Origin: Terribacillus sp. FSL K6-0262
GTDB taxonomy: Bacteria > Bacillota > Bacilli > Bacillales > Amphibacillaceae
Length of the DNA: 64,000 nucleotides
Assembly (NCBI RefSeq): GCF_037977385.1
Contig: NZ_CP150277.1
Location: forward strand, 2,023,001-2,087,000
Direction of reading: 5' to 3'
Below the pieces are notes generated by a model. It did not search any database. It was given only the letters and a program-made list of their open reading frames with translations, and was not told the DNA's origin. Below, in pieces: positions 8,391-17,227 of this stretch (position 1 is the first letter of the stretch; each line of letters begins with the position of its first letter). The translations under genes were made by a program, and so were the position numbers.

Positions 8391-8546
8391 GGAATATCAC
8401 CTCCTTTTTCCAGTGTAGGTTTAATGAACATGTCAGGGAATAGGACCGAAGGCGTATCTGTCATGTTATTGTCAAAAATAAGGAAGAAGAAGCCGGGGAT
8501 ATGTGGTATCATTAGCACGATTTAATTCGAATCGAGGCGAAAAGAT

Positions 8547-8936
8547 TTGTCATGGGTATTCATAGTCTTATTGATAGTTGCCAGCCTGATTAAAATCATA
8601 GCTGCATCTGCACCAAGCGCAGTTGTTGAAAAAATTGGGAAAAGATTTCAGCTTCATCCGACATTATCTTATGATGTCACAGTGAAGCAGAATGGAAAAG
8701 TATTGTCTGAGGAAAAGCAGAGGGATATTGTGGACGAATTCAATCAAGCGAACTTCCTCGAAAAATATTACTATCCGCCAGCAGCTGAGGGGATACCTTT
8801 TGAGATTGACGTGAAAAACGAAAAATATCTCATCTATCCATACCCAGATCGGGTAGACGTTTTCAAACATACCAAAAAGAAGGTCTTCTCCTATAGTTTG
8901 CGCTCGCAGCCATTGCAAGACCAGGCTGTACACTGA
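8547..8936 (+). CDS. YfmQ-like protein
   Basis: 129 aa, TTG start preceded by GAGGCGAAAAG. One N-terminal membrane helix (FIVLLIVASLIKIIAA) followed by a soluble domain (KFxLHPTLSYDVTV..., FEIDVKNEKYLIYPYPDRVDVFKHTKKK). The arrangement (APSAVVEKIGKRFQLH) resembles Bacillus YfmQ, whose function is unknown. Likely membrane-anchored with the C-terminal domain outside or inside by an undetermined topology. Confidence 0.7.
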   Translation: MSWVFIVLLIVASLIKIIAASAPSAVVEKIGKRFQLHPTLSYDVTVKQNGKVLSEEKQRDIVDEFNQANFLEKYYYPPAAEGIPFEIDVKNEKYLIYPYPDRVDVFKHTKKKVFSYSLRSQPLQDQAVH

Positions 8937-8986
8937 TGCGGTTTCCTTTATAATGGATAGAAACAGCAGACGGGAGAGTGAGCAGG

Positions 8987-9490
8987 ATGAAGATCCGGGA
9001 ATTGGCAGGGGATGCGGCGCTGATTGAAGCAGCGGCAATCTTTTATCAAGAAGCTTGGCAAGTAAGTGATGGCGATATTGCTCCCAGATTCGTTCGTCAT
9101 AGTACATATCCTGGCTATCAGGGTCTTGTACAGCTGGACGAAAAAGGTCAATTGGTTGGTCTGGTATATGGTTATATTTCACGACCGGGACAATATTATC
9201 ATGATCTGCTGCGGCCGGCACTGCAAGATATCAACAAGTTGAAATGGCTGGATGATTGCTTTGAAATCGTGGAGTTAGTCATCTCACCCTCCATGCGCGG
9301 AGTGGGGATCGGTGCGGCTCTGCTAGATCGGCTGCTGGATGGCGTCCCAAACCAAACAGCGGTCTTGACTGCCCGTGAAAATAATGGCGGAGCCATTCGC
9401 TTTTATGAACGAAACGGATGGGTATTGCTGGGAGATTCTTTTTATCCAAATGAAAAAGCATACCGTATATATGGGAAGAAGCTGAAATGA
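8987..9490 (+). CDS. GNAT family N-acetyltransferase
   Basis: 168 aa acetyl-CoA dependent acetyltransferase. The GNAT motif A region is visible as ELVISPSMRGVGIGAALLDRLL (~100-121; Q/RxxGxG/A = RGVGIG), then NNGGAIRFYERNGW (motif B). Start chosen at ATG 8987, 9 nt after GGGAGAG; the GTG at 8978 abuts the RBS. Substrate unknown. Confidence 0.85.
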   Translation: MKIRELAGDAALIEAAAIFYQEAWQVSDGDIAPRFVRHSTYPGYQGLVQLDEKGQLVGLVYGYISRPGQYYHDLLRPALQDINKLKWLDDCFEIVELVISPSMRGVGIGAALLDRLLDGVPNQTAVLTARENNGGAIRFYERNGWVLLGDSFYPNEKAYRIYGKKLK

Positions 9491-9591
9491 GTACGATTCA
9501 CCACTGGTGGATCTATTTTTCTTTTTATCCTTCTAAACAATGCTGTAAAATTAACCGATGATTCTCATAAGAAGAGAAAGAGGGTGAGCCG

Positions 9592-10644
9592 ATGTACCAG
9601 ACAGATCAGAAGGACACAGTCATGTTTACCGAGCAGCTGGAGAAGTTATACGATAACATCAAAGCGGAGCAAATACGTGCTGCTGGAAAAATCCGCAATG
9701 AAATAGCTGAATTGGAAGCTTTTATCCGGGATGAAAAGCTGCTGGCAAGAAGTATGCTGTATGATGCACGTTTGGAGATGCTGAAGGGTGATCTGGATAA
9801 GGGCGAGAAGCTGCTTGAAGGGGCGGCGGAAGCATTTGTGCTCACCGACGGAAATCTATACTATTACCATTTCTTTAAGGGGCTGCTCCTGTACAGGCAG
9901 GGCAATCTTCAGGAAGCGATCGTCGAATATGAACGTGCAGAACCGTTTTTGACGGTACAAATCGATCAGCGGGAAGTGTCCGACTTCTATTATAAACTGG
10001 CCAATACGTATTATTATATGGGAATGACTGTTTTTTCCGTCTTGAATGCGGATAAAGCAATCGAAGCAGCTATGCGCCATAATCAGGAATTGCAGCTTGC
10101 AAAGTGCCGCCAGCTCCAAGGGCTGAATTATTTGGAAATGACAGATTTTCGCAAAGCGGAGGAATTATTCCTTTCTGCCCTGGAACACGGTGCCCCGGAT
10201 TCTGAGTTGCGGCTTCCTTTGTATATCCATCATAATCTTGGTGTGCTGTATTTTAAGCAAAATCGGCTTGAAAAAGCGCTGGGGCATTTCGACCGCTCCA
10301 TGCAGTATAAACATCCGGAATATTATTTGAAAAGCCTGTATCATGTTACGGAATGCCACTTCCTGTTAGGGAACAGGGAACAGGCGATGGAATATTTTGC
10401 GGAAGGCTTTGCACGAAGTAAAGAGCGTGATGAGGATACCTATAAGTGGATGTTTGCGATGCTGCATAAGCAATATATCGATAGATACAGCTTTGAAGGA
10501 GTCTGGCAGGAAGGAATCAAATACTTTCAATCCATTGAGGATGATTCCAATGTACGTTATTTTTCAGAGCAGCTTGCGAAGTATTATAAGGAAAACCAAG
10601 ACTTCGAAAATGCATCAAAGTATTATCTTCTGACTTTAAAATAA
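9592..10644 (+). CDS. Rap-like TPR protein (RRNPPA-type), no linked phr
   Basis: 350 aa all-helical protein. Residues ~10-65 resemble the N-terminal 3-helix bundle of Rap phosphatases, and ~85-350 hold tetratricopeptide repeats (YYYHFFKGLLLYRQGNLQEAIVEY, FYYKLANTYYYMG, YIHHNLGVLYFKQNRLEKALGHFDRS). Rap proteins dephosphorylate Spo0F or block response regulators and are inhibited by Phr pentapeptides. No phr-like secreted peptide gene follows: a terminator starts 25 bp after the stop. It could also be a transcriptional-type TPR regulator, but no HTH is seen. Confidence 0.8.
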   Translation: MYQTDQKDTVMFTEQLEKLYDNIKAEQIRAAGKIRNEIAELEAFIRDEKLLARSMLYDARLEMLKGDLDKGEKLLEGAAEAFVLTDGNLYYYHFFKGLLLYRQGNLQEAIVEYERAEPFLTVQIDQREVSDFYYKLANTYYYMGMTVFSVLNADKAIEAAMRHNQELQLAKCRQLQGLNYLEMTDFRKAEELFLSALEHGAPDSELRLPLYIHHNLGVLYFKQNRLEKALGHFDRSMQYKHPEYYLKSLYHVTECHFLLGNREQAMEYFAEGFARSKERDEDTYKWMFAMLHKQYIDRYSFEGVWQEGIKYFQSIEDDSNVRYFSEQLAKYYKENQDFENASKYYLLTLK

Positions 10645-10668
10645 TGGATGCGGCCCTCAGGGTGCAGA

Positions 10669-10705
10669 CAAAGGAGGTTGCTTCCAGCAAGCTCCTTTGG
10701 TTTTT
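10669..10705. terminator. Terminator between Rap-like gene and membrane protein
   Basis: CAAAGGAG pairs with CTCCTTTG (10692-10699), with TTGC/GCAA inside, followed by GTTTTT. Confidence 0.8.
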
Positions 10706-11052
10706 CAGGATAGCTTCCAGGCTGGAATCAAACTATGAAACTGGAAGAAATAACTCATTGGTATGTGCAACAAGACGTAAAACGCCAATGTTGTGACATA
10801 AGTGAGGAACCATGTCGGAATGGGCACTTGCAGGAACAAATACAAAAGAAGCATCCCGACTGGAAATGGAACGAGCACAATCAGCCAAATCGGTGCACCA
10901 AGTGCCTCTGTCAATGCGCCGAGGGCAACGACGGAGACTCCGATGATCAATGCTTGCCAGATCGGCAGGCCATGCCGGAATAATAGGCCGCCGACGTAAT
11001 AGGAAAGACCGGTTAATAGGACTGCTAAAATGAAATCCAGTAGATATTTCAC
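10705..11052 (-). CDS. Small membrane protein of unknown function
   Basis: 115 aa with about four hydrophobic segments (FILAVLLTGLSYYVGGLLF; ALIIGVSVVALGALTEAL; IWLIVLVPFPVGMLLLYLFL; FLTYVTTLAFYVLLHIPM). GTG start with GGGGGT 8 nt upstream. I do not recognise the family with confidence. Monocistronic, convergent with the Rap-like gene. Confidence 0.7.
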   Translation of the reverse strand: MKYLLDFILAVLLTGLSYYVGGLLFRHGLPIWQALIIGVSVVALGALTEALGAPIWLIVLVPFPVGMLLLYLFLQVPIPTWFLTYVTTLAFYVLLHIPMSYFFQFHSLIPAWKLS

Positions 11053-11112
11053 GATGGATACCCCCTATCCATTACAATTATACGATTATATGACGGGAGC
11101 AGTATGAATATT

Positions 11113-11144
11113 TCGTAAAAAAAGACTGCCTGATAGGCAGTCTT
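11113..11144 (-). terminator. Terminator of the amidase gene
   Basis: On the minus strand: AAGACTGCC, loop TATCA, GGCAGTCTT, then seven T. Confidence 0.85.
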
Positions 11145-11146
11145 GA

Positions 11147-11995
11147 TCAGCTTGCATATTCTTCGATTCCTTCAGCGATCGAATTGGCAACTTTATTCTG
11201 ATAGTCAGAGTCGTTCAGCAGTACAGCATCCTCTGGGTTGGAGATAAACCCTGTTTCTACCAGGACAGCTGGCATGGAGGTGTGACGCAGCACATAGAAA
11301 TCCGCGCTGTGTGTGCCCCTGTTTTCATTATTTGTATTGGATACGAGTGCAGTCTGGATGCTGGAAGCCAGTTCTTTCCCGCTGCTGCTTGCACCATAGT
11401 AATAAGATTCCAAGCCCTTCGCCGAAGACGTTGCTGCGCTGTTGGCATGGACGCTTACAAATAAATCCGCCTTCCAACTATTTGATATGGTCGTGCGCTC
11501 CGATAAAGGAATAAAAATATCATCGCTGCGCGTCATCTTTACTTCGTATCCATGCTGGAGCAATCTTTGCTGCAGCTTCTCTGAAATGGACAGGGAAACC
11601 AATTTTTCCGTTGTATCATTGGCAGCTGCACCGGGATCCTTGCCGCCATGTCCGGGATCGATGACGATCCTGTGCACTTGCTGACTGCCGGCTGATTTGG
11701 ATGGAGCGGCTTTTTCTTCATTTGCTGGTGTTACATAATCCAAGCTCAAGTATCCTGTCTGGCCTTGAATGGTAATCTGTCCCCAACCATCCCCCCTGTC
11801 GATGTACTCGAACTGGGTGCCCGCTTGGAATTTTCCGAGAATGGCAGCATCCGTCGATGGGGCAGCCCTGATATTCAGATTTGCAGTAGTCTGTCCTGTT
11901 TTCGAAACGCTTGCGTCTGCTTGGGTGGGAACAATCAATAGAATTGCAACGAGTATGAATAATAGAGGCAGTGCAACTTTAAGGCCGGTACGCAT
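11147..11995 (-). CDS. N-acetylmuramoyl-L-alanine amidase with SH3b domain
   Basis: 282 aa secreted peptidoglycan amidase. Start chosen at the ATG at 11995 with AAAGGAG 7 nt upstream; the longer frame from 12043 runs into the promoter. Signal peptide [22 protein letters not shown], an SH3b wall-binding domain (~35-95, [20 protein letters not shown]), then Amidase_3 (~110-282) with Zn ligands in [12 protein letters not shown] and FVSVHANSA and the catalytic Glu in [13 protein letters not shown]. It cleaves the MurNAc-L-Ala bond. Confidence 0.93.
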   Translation of the reverse strand: MRTGLKVALPLLFILVAILLIVPTQADASVSKTGQTTANLNIRAAPSTDAAILGKFQAGTQFEYIDRGDGWGQITIQGQTGYLSLDYVTPANEEKAAPSKSAGSQQVHRIVIDPGHGGKDPGAAANDTTEKLVSLSISEKLQQRLLQHGYEVKMTRSDDIFIPLSERTTISNSWKADLFVSVHANSAATSSAKGLESYYYGASSSGKELASSIQTALVSNTNNENRGTHSADFYVLRHTSMPAVLVETGFISNPEDAVLLNDSDYQNKVANSIAEGIEEYAS

Positions 11996-12014
11996 TGTGA
12001 TTCTCCTTTGCGAT

Positions 12015-12043
12015 ATAATAGGATCAGTATGGTCAGCAATCAA
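12015..12043 (-). promoter_or_regulatory. Sigma-A promoter of the amidase gene
   Basis: Minus strand TTGATT (12043-12038), 17 bp, TATTAT (12020-12015). It lies in the 106-bp divergent gap to the acetyltransferase gene. Confidence 0.6.
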
Positions 12044-12101
12044 GAGTTTTATAACAATAGATACAGAATGTAATAGATTCCCAGGAAGGATTGGAGGGAA
12101 G

Positions 12102-12665
12102 ATGATGAAGTCGGAAAGGGAAAAGATGGTGGCAGGGAAGCTTTATCGCCCAGCAGATAAGGAATTGACGGATAGGCGGATGGAGATTCGGGAGTTGATC
12201 AGACAGTACAACGATACGACAAGCTATGAGCATGCGAAGCGCTCTGATTTATTACAGCTAATAGTAGGCTCTGCTGAAGGCAATGTCTACATCGAGCCGA
12301 CTTTCCGTTGTGATTATGGCTACAATATTCATCTAGGGGAAAACTTTTATGCAAATTTTGATTGTGTCATGCTGGATATATGTGAAATTCGTATCGGAGA
12401 TAATTGCATGCTTGCTCCAGGTGTACATATTTACACTGCGACACATCCGCTTCATCCGGCAGAGCGTAATTCGGGGTATGAATTTGGCAAACCGGTGACG
12501 ATCGGGGATAATGTCTGGATTGGCGGACGGGCAGTCATCAATCCTGGTGTTACGATCGGCGATAACGCGGTCATTGGCTCGGGTGCAGTGGTCACAAAAG
12601 ATGTCCCGGCAAATACAGTTGTCGGCGGCAACCCGGCAAAGGTCATCAAACAAATCGAGATATAG
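12102..12665 (+). CDS. maa: Maltose O-acetyltransferase-type hexapeptide acetyltransferase
   Basis: 187 aa trimeric left-handed beta-helix enzyme that moves acetyl from acetyl-CoA to sugar hydroxyls. N-terminal Mac domain ([19 protein letters not shown]), hexapeptide repeats ([55 protein letters not shown]) and the catalytic His in TATHPL. Start at ATG 12102 by alignment to Bacillus Maa; ATG 12105 has better spacing to GGAGGG. Substrate could be maltose, glucose or another glucoside. Confidence 0.9.
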   Translation: MMKSEREKMVAGKLYRPADKELTDRRMEIRELIRQYNDTTSYEHAKRSDLLQLIVGSAEGNVYIEPTFRCDYGYNIHLGENFYANFDCVMLDICEIRIGDNCMLAPGVHIYTATHPLHPAERNSGYEFGKPVTIGDNVWIGGRAVINPGVTIGDNAVIGSGAVVTKDVPANTVVGGNPAKVIKQIEI

Positions 12666-12749
12666 GGAGACCGGCTGGCTTGTCCGTGGTTATCGACTTT
12701 TATTGAATCATGATATAGTGAAAAAATTATTGATAGTGGAGCGGTTCTT

Positions 12750-13889
12750 ATGCAGCGTGGTACATTTCAATTGATGAAAACGGTGAACAGGTCATTGATC
12801 CTTAATAAAATTCGCGTATCGGCACCGATATCGCGTGCTGATATCGCAAAAGAGACCGGTTTGACACCTCCGACCGTCAGTGTCATCGTCAAGGAATTGA
12901 TCGAGCAGGGTCTGGTGGAGGAAAGGAAGCTCGGAACCTCCAGCGGCGGCCGGAAACCTACGATGCTTCATATCCGTACCGACGGATTATTCGTCATTGG
13001 CGTCGATGCGGGCCCCGGTACAGTCGACTGTATTTTGACAACTCTTACTGGAGAGATATTAGGGTATATATCTCATCCGCTTCATGTCCGGAAGAATAAG
13101 GATTTTTTGTATCAAGTGGAACAAACTATTCAACAATTGCTCGATGATCATGCCATGCAAAGAGAGCGAATCATCGGTATCGGGGTAGCGATGCATGGGG
13201 TTGTCGATGCAGGGAATGGCATTTCGCAAATTGCGCCTCTCCTGGGGCTGCGCCATATTCCGATCAAGCAGGAGCTCGAAGATAGATTCGGTATTCCGGT
13301 AAAGGTGGATAATGATGCACGGGCAATGGCACTTGGTGAAGCGTGGTTCGGCGGCTGCAATATGGAGGATAGCATCGTTGCTGTCAATGTGGGACGAGGG
13401 ATCGGTGCAGGAATCATCATTCAAGGGAAGCTTTTCCATGGGGCTGCCGGATTGGCTGGGGAGCTGGGACATATGTCCATCGACCCAAACGGAGAGAAGT
13501 GTGCGTGCGGAAATCGCGGCTGCCTGCAGACCCTTGCGAGTGGACCATCGATTGCACGGATTGCAGGGCTGCCGGATGGAGAAGCGGTCTACAAGGCTGC
13601 ACAGGCAGGTGAAGAAGCGGCCCGGATCGTTTTGGAGCAAGCGGGCCGGATGCTCGGAATCGGTCTGGTCAACCTTATACACCTATTGAATCCCGACCGG
13701 ATCATTCTTGGGGGAGGAGTGATGGGAAGCGAGGCTTTTTTACTCCCGCCGCTTAAGGAGGAAATCATCAGTCGTGCCTTGACGGAAGAAGCGGCCCAGA
13801 CTGAGATAATGGTAAGTAAACACGGAGTGTATGCGACGGCTTTAGGTGCAGCAGCATTACAATTGGCAGATCTTTTTATTCCAGTTTAA
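12750..13889 (+). CDS. ROK family transcriptional regulator
   Basis: 379 aa. N-terminal MarR-like HTH (~15-70, ISRADIAKETGLTPPTVSVIVKELIEQGLV) followed by a ROK sugar-kinase-like domain with DAGPGTVDCIL, VDNDARAMALGEAWFG and the zinc motif CACGNRGC (~250-257). This fusion is typical of XylR/NagC-type repressors that sense sugars or sugar phosphates. It stands alone with no xylose genes nearby; its target may be the adjacent sugar acetyltransferase or something unlinked. ATG with GTGGAGCGG upstream. Confidence 0.9.
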   Translation: MQRGTFQLMKTVNRSLILNKIRVSAPISRADIAKETGLTPPTVSVIVKELIEQGLVEERKLGTSSGGRKPTMLHIRTDGLFVIGVDAGPGTVDCILTTLTGEILGYISHPLHVRKNKDFLYQVEQTIQQLLDDHAMQRERIIGIGVAMHGVVDAGNGISQIAPLLGLRHIPIKQELEDRFGIPVKVDNDARAMALGEAWFGGCNMEDSIVAVNVGRGIGAGIIIQGKLFHGAAGLAGELGHMSIDPNGEKCACGNRGCLQTLASGPSIARIAGLPDGEAVYKAAQAGEEAARIVLEQAGRMLGIGLVNLIHLLNPDRIILGGGVMGSEAFLLPPLKEEIISRALTEEAAQTEIMVSKHGVYATALGAAALQLADLFIPV

Positions 13890-13916
13890 AAGGCACAGCT
13901 TGGGCTGTGCCTTTTA
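13889..13916. terminator. Bidirectional terminator between ROK gene and sortase gene
   Basis: AAGGCACAGC (13890-13899), loop TTGG, GCTGTGCCTT (13904-13913); flanked by A-run and T-run. Confidence 0.85.
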
Positions 13917-14537
13917 CTTAGGCTTTGCATAAATGAGGTAGCGCTCAGTAGGAGAGCCCCAACCTGTGAAAGGATAACAGGTCATCAGGACCAGTGTTTC
14001 ACTATCGCCGGGTGTGATGACATCCGTTTCGGATTCGTGGACGATATCATGTTTGTACATGTAATAAGTGAAAGTCCCCTGTCTGGTTTCGATGACTAAT
14101 GCATCACCTTTTTTCAGCTCTCCTGCACGCCGGAAGGTGGAATCATTATGTCCGGCCAGAAATACTTGTCTGCCTTCTCCAGGTAAGCTGGAGCCTGGCT
14201 CATGACCGACTCCTGATTTTAGTTCTTGGGGATTTGTCCCCTCTGCAATAGAGACTTCGAGATCGATTGCCGGTATCCGGAGAACGCCGATGAGTTTACC
14301 TTCCGTAATTGGTTCCTCGTGGATTGCATCACCATTGGTATTTGCTTCCTCGGAAGAATCGGTAATCTCTGCAGGGTTCCCGCCCTCGCCATAATCGTTT
14401 TTCGCCTCGGCGAGCATAGTCTTGACCTCTTCCAGAAGTTCGTCGCTCTGTATGTTCATCCGATAGAATTGGAAGCCAGTCAAAATAAGTGCAATAGCCC
14501 CGGTCAATATAAAGGTATAGCCGATAAACTTCAGCAA
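13914..14537 (-). CDS. srtD: Class D sortase
   Basis: 207 aa membrane-anchored transpeptidase that attaches LPxTG-type proteins to the cell wall. N-terminal membrane helix (FIGYTFILTGAIALILTGF), linker of ~60 residues, then the sortase barrel with the catalytic His in FLAGHNDSTF, Cys in LVLMTCYPF and Arg in SPTERYLIYA. Start placed at TTG 14537, 8 nt after AGGAGG; the earlier GTG (14546) overlaps the RBS. Class D enzymes usually prefer LPNTA-like motifs. No intact sorting-signal protein is adjacent; the candidate substrate upstream is truncated. Confidence 0.9.
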   Translation of the reverse strand: MLKFIGYTFILTGAIALILTGFQFYRMNIQSDELLEEVKTMLAEAKNDYGEGGNPAEITDSSEEANTNGDAIHEEPITEGKLIGVLRIPAIDLEVSIAEGTNPQELKSGVGHEPGSSLPGEGRQVFLAGHNDSTFRRAGELKKGDALVIETRQGTFTYYMYKHDIVHESETDVITPGDSETLVLMTCYPFTGWGSPTERYLIYAKPK

Positions 14538-14549
14538 CCAACACACCTC

Positions 14550-15905
14550 CTAAGAGGGAATAAGCGACTGCTCTTGCCAATCAGTCAGATAGTATTGAGC
14601 ATAAAGGCAATAAGCACTGATATTATGCTGCAGGTCATCGATGCGTACACGATAGCCATGTTGGCGATTGAAGAAACTGCCGACCACCGATCCGGGTTTT
14701 TCCATATACATGGCTATCTCGGGATAGAAGAAGCCAGCCCGATGCTGATCAGCGCGAGAGTGGATTGTATCCTCTAAATTCTTCAGATCAAACCCGCGTA
14801 AAAGATGATCCATATGTAATTGCTGCATGCGATCGATTAGCTGTCTCGCGCATATCAGGTCTTGCAAGTAGGTTGGTGATGGGAATGATTTCCCTTTCAT
14901 GGCATCCAGCCGTTTCTGGATGCCATCCAGCTCGATATCGAAATATCGTCGATCAGGAATGATACCGGTCATTTCATAAACAGCATAGCTGAGCCAATGA
15001 TTCAGGGCTGGCTGCGCTTTGCGATTGATGAAATGCTCAAATGCAAGCTTGCTCCCATCCAGCCATTTGGGCATATGATCTAATTGGAATAGGCGCAGCA
15101 AGGCGTAGGCAGCCTTGGCATCGTATCCAGCTGGGTGCTGCTTGGCAGTGATGTTCAGAAAGCTGCCGCTTTTGTTTTGTAACATCAGCAGGCCATTAGC
15201 CATCCTTTCTGCGAGTTCAAGATACTGCTCATCTCCAGTCAATGATTGGTAGTCGGCGATGGCTGTAATAGCTGCAGCTGTTGCACCGAGGGAAAACAGT
15301 TGATTTTGCGGATTCTTTTCGATAAGGACCGTTTCATGATCCTTCTCTGCTTTGAATGTCAACAGATAGTGCAAAGCAGCCTTCATCTTTAACAGCAGCT
15401 GGTAATCATATTGATGCAATGTACTTTTCCACCGATATCCCTCGGCAAGGGAGTGGATAGCATCGGCATGCCTAATGAGATTGTAAGATGTAATCGGCTT
15501 GGAGCCGACAGCATACATTCCATAGTCAAACTTCCCGTCGGGCTGTACCCGATTCTTAAGATGATTGGTGCTGCATTGAATCAGTGTATCGATATGACGA
15601 TCAAGATGGCGGATGGGGCGTATGCTGCTTTTATGATGATTTTTCTGTAAACGGATGATTGTATTTGGTTCTATAAAAGCCGACACTGTGTCAAACAGGT
15701 AGACTGTTCTACCTTTATATTCTTTTAACTGAAAGGGACTGAGCGGACGGTTCCAGACTCGTTTAAAAAGATAAGTGTTCACCGCTATTTCATCCCAAAA
15801 ATTGGAATTACTTTCTTCTTGTATGAATGAATTTCCGTTTATTTCCTGTTCAAGGAAGGCGAAAAGCTGATCCAGGTTCGGCAGTTCCGGAGACAGTTGT
15901 ATCAT
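14550..15905 (-). CDS. Unrecognised 451-aa protein, possibly an alpha/alpha-barrel enzyme
   Basis: Predicted cytoplasmic, no signal peptide. Repeated helical pairs with aromatic and glycine turns (HLKNRVQPDGKFDYGMY, SYNLIRHADAIHSLAEGY, ATAAAITAIADYQSLTGDEQYLELAERMANGLL, YDAKAAYALLRLFQL) resemble six-hairpin glycosidase/C5-epimerase-like folds, but I cannot name a family. The first ~17 codons overlap, in another frame, the last 56 nt of the upstream Ig-like gene, and no RBS precedes ATG 15905. The start may therefore be a product of a deletion junction, or translation may be coupled. 12 nt upstream of the sortase gene. Confidence 0.65.
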   Translation of the reverse strand: MIQLSPELPNLDQLFAFLEQEINGNSFIQEESNSNFWDEIAVNTYLFKRVWNRPLSPFQLKEYKGRTVYLFDTVSAFIEPNTIIRLQKNHHKSSIRPIRHLDRHIDTLIQCSTNHLKNRVQPDGKFDYGMYAVGSKPITSYNLIRHADAIHSLAEGYRWKSTLHQYDYQLLLKMKAALHYLLTFKAEKDHETVLIEKNPQNQLFSLGATAAAITAIADYQSLTGDEQYLELAERMANGLLMLQNKSGSFLNITAKQHPAGYDAKAAYALLRLFQLDHMPKWLDGSKLAFEHFINRKAQPALNHWLSYAVYEMTGIIPDRRYFDIELDGIQKRLDAMKGKSFPSPTYLQDLICARQLIDRMQQLHMDHLLRGFDLKNLEDTIHSRADQHRAGFFYPEIAMYMEKPGSVVGSFFNRQHGYRVRIDDLQHNISAYCLYAQYYLTDWQEQSLIPS

Positions 15906-16875
15906 CGCTGTCCACGGGGTTGATCACCGGTGCAGCAGGAGACTCGGTATCTGCGTTAGTAACTGTGATGGTTCCAGCTGCACTTCTGTTACCGGCAGCA
16001 TCCGTAGCTGTAGCCGAAATGGTGCCGCCGGGCCGCTGCGGGGAAATGGCGGCAGACCAATTACCGTTGGCATCAGCTGTGGCAGTGACAGTGGAGCCAT
16101 CTGGCAGTGTGATATTGATGCGGCTATTTGCTTCGGCAGTTCCGGAGACAGTTCTATCTTCACTATTGACAGCGTGGATAACTGGTGCTGCCGGCGGCTG
16201 TGTGTCGGATATTCCTGTTGTAATGGAGGCAAGGGCACCTCGGCTATTAAGCAAATCGATGGTTGTGATAAGGGAGTCTGTAGCCACAGCCCGAAAGTCC
16301 AAAGTACCATCTGGGGCATTCGGTAATTTTGTGATCCCTAAGTTTGCTAGATTGATACGGGCTGTGAAGGTAGTGGGGCTGGAGACAGAAAGCCCAAGTG
16401 TATGCCGAATACTTGTACCAATGGAATTGGTTGTCGTATTGACACTTATACGATCGCCCGTAACAGATCCGGTATTGTTCAAGGCGATGCCTCCTATACC
16501 GGCATAGGGTATGCTATAGCTGATGGTCGTTTGGTTTCGTATATTCGGGTTTTGCAGAATGCTCGCAAGTTCTTCGGGTAATTGGAAATTTGGAGAGTAG
16601 GTGCTTAATGCACCTATATTAGCCAGCTGATTTCCGCGAATCCTGAGGGTCAGAATACCGCCTTCATAACTTGCGCTTAGTGTCTGGTTGCCTAGTACAG
16701 CGATATTCGCTGCTTCAGCCGTATATTTACTGAGAGTCTTTTGCTCGGAATCATAGACATAGGGGGTCACCATAATCGCCGTTGCAGCAAGCAGGGCGGA
16801 GGAGCGCTTTGCCATTCGCAGCTTGTTTTTTCGCTGCATATTCTTTTTGTGATCATAGTTTCTTCTTTTTCTCAT
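15850..16875 (-). CDS. Adhesive-domain / Ig-like surface protein, apparently truncated at the C-terminus
   Basis: 341 aa from ATG 16875 (AGAGG upstream; GTG 16896 lacks an RBS). Basic N-terminus and signal-like segment (SSALLAATAIMVTPYVY), a beta-rich domain (~60-220), one full bacterial Ig-like repeat (starting QPPAAPVIHAVNSEDRTVSG) and a second copy (SPAAPVINPVDSDDTTVSG) that stops after ~25 residues at ...GSAFRLP. No LPxTG-like motif, hydrophobic tail or basic anchor is present. Beside a class D sortase, an anchored protein would be expected; I read this gene as having lost its end. Confidence 0.75.
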   Translation of the reverse strand: MRKRRNYDHKKNMQRKNKLRMAKRSSALLAATAIMVTPYVYDSEQKTLSKYTAEAANIAVLGNQTLSASYEGGILTLRIRGNQLANIGALSTYSPNFQLPEELASILQNPNIRNQTTISYSIPYAGIGGIALNNTGSVTGDRISVNTTTNSIGTSIRHTLGLSVSSPTTFTARINLANLGITKLPNAPDGTLDFRAVATDSLITTIDLLNSRGALASITTGISDTQPPAAPVIHAVNSEDRTVSGTAEANSRINITLPDGSTVTATADANGNWSAAISPQRPGGTISATATDAAGNRSAAGTITVTNADTESPAAPVINPVDSDDTTVSGTAEPGSAFRLP

Positions 16876-16925
16876 CCTTTGAAAACCTCTTTTCACAGGG
16901 AATTGGCTAAAGCAGAAAGGCTGAC

Positions 16926-16993
16926 AACAAATTCTGAGTTTATATTTGGTCTCAAAACACGTCTTGCTATGTACGGAAGCAGCAGAATTTGTT
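16926..16993. repeat. Inverted repeat in the leader of the Ig-like gene
   Basis: Eleven-base arms AACAAATTCTG (16926-16936) and CAGAATTTGTT (16983-16993), 46 bp apart, within the 350-bp gap 16876-17227. The remainder of the gap is AT-rich and I see no gene or confident promoter in it. Confidence 0.45.
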
Positions 16994-17185
16994 ATAAAAT
17001 GTAACTTTTCTGTAATATTAAACGATACAATAAGCCTCCCTGGCTAAAATTTCAAAGGATACAACCTTGTTTTCCATAATTTGATAGATTAGTACTTAAT
17101 GTGAAATACTTTATCTAGGATTTTTTTACTTTTATGGGATGGAGGCCAATGATTTTATGCTTATAAAGTTACGGGTATATTCACA

Positions 17186-17217
17186 TAAAAAAACAGCCGG
17201 TCATATGACTGGCTGTC
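17186..17217 (-). terminator. Terminator of the gal operon
   Basis: Minus strand: ACAGCCAGTCAT pairs with ATGACCGGCTGT (one G-U), then seven T. Confidence 0.88.
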
Positions 17218-17227
17218 AGTTAGCTGA

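Noticed and set aside
13914..14537. Class A or C (pilin) sortase
   Set aside because: Single N-terminal anchor, TC motif in LVLMTCYPF and length near 200 aa fit class D; no pilin genes or C-terminal membrane helix are present.
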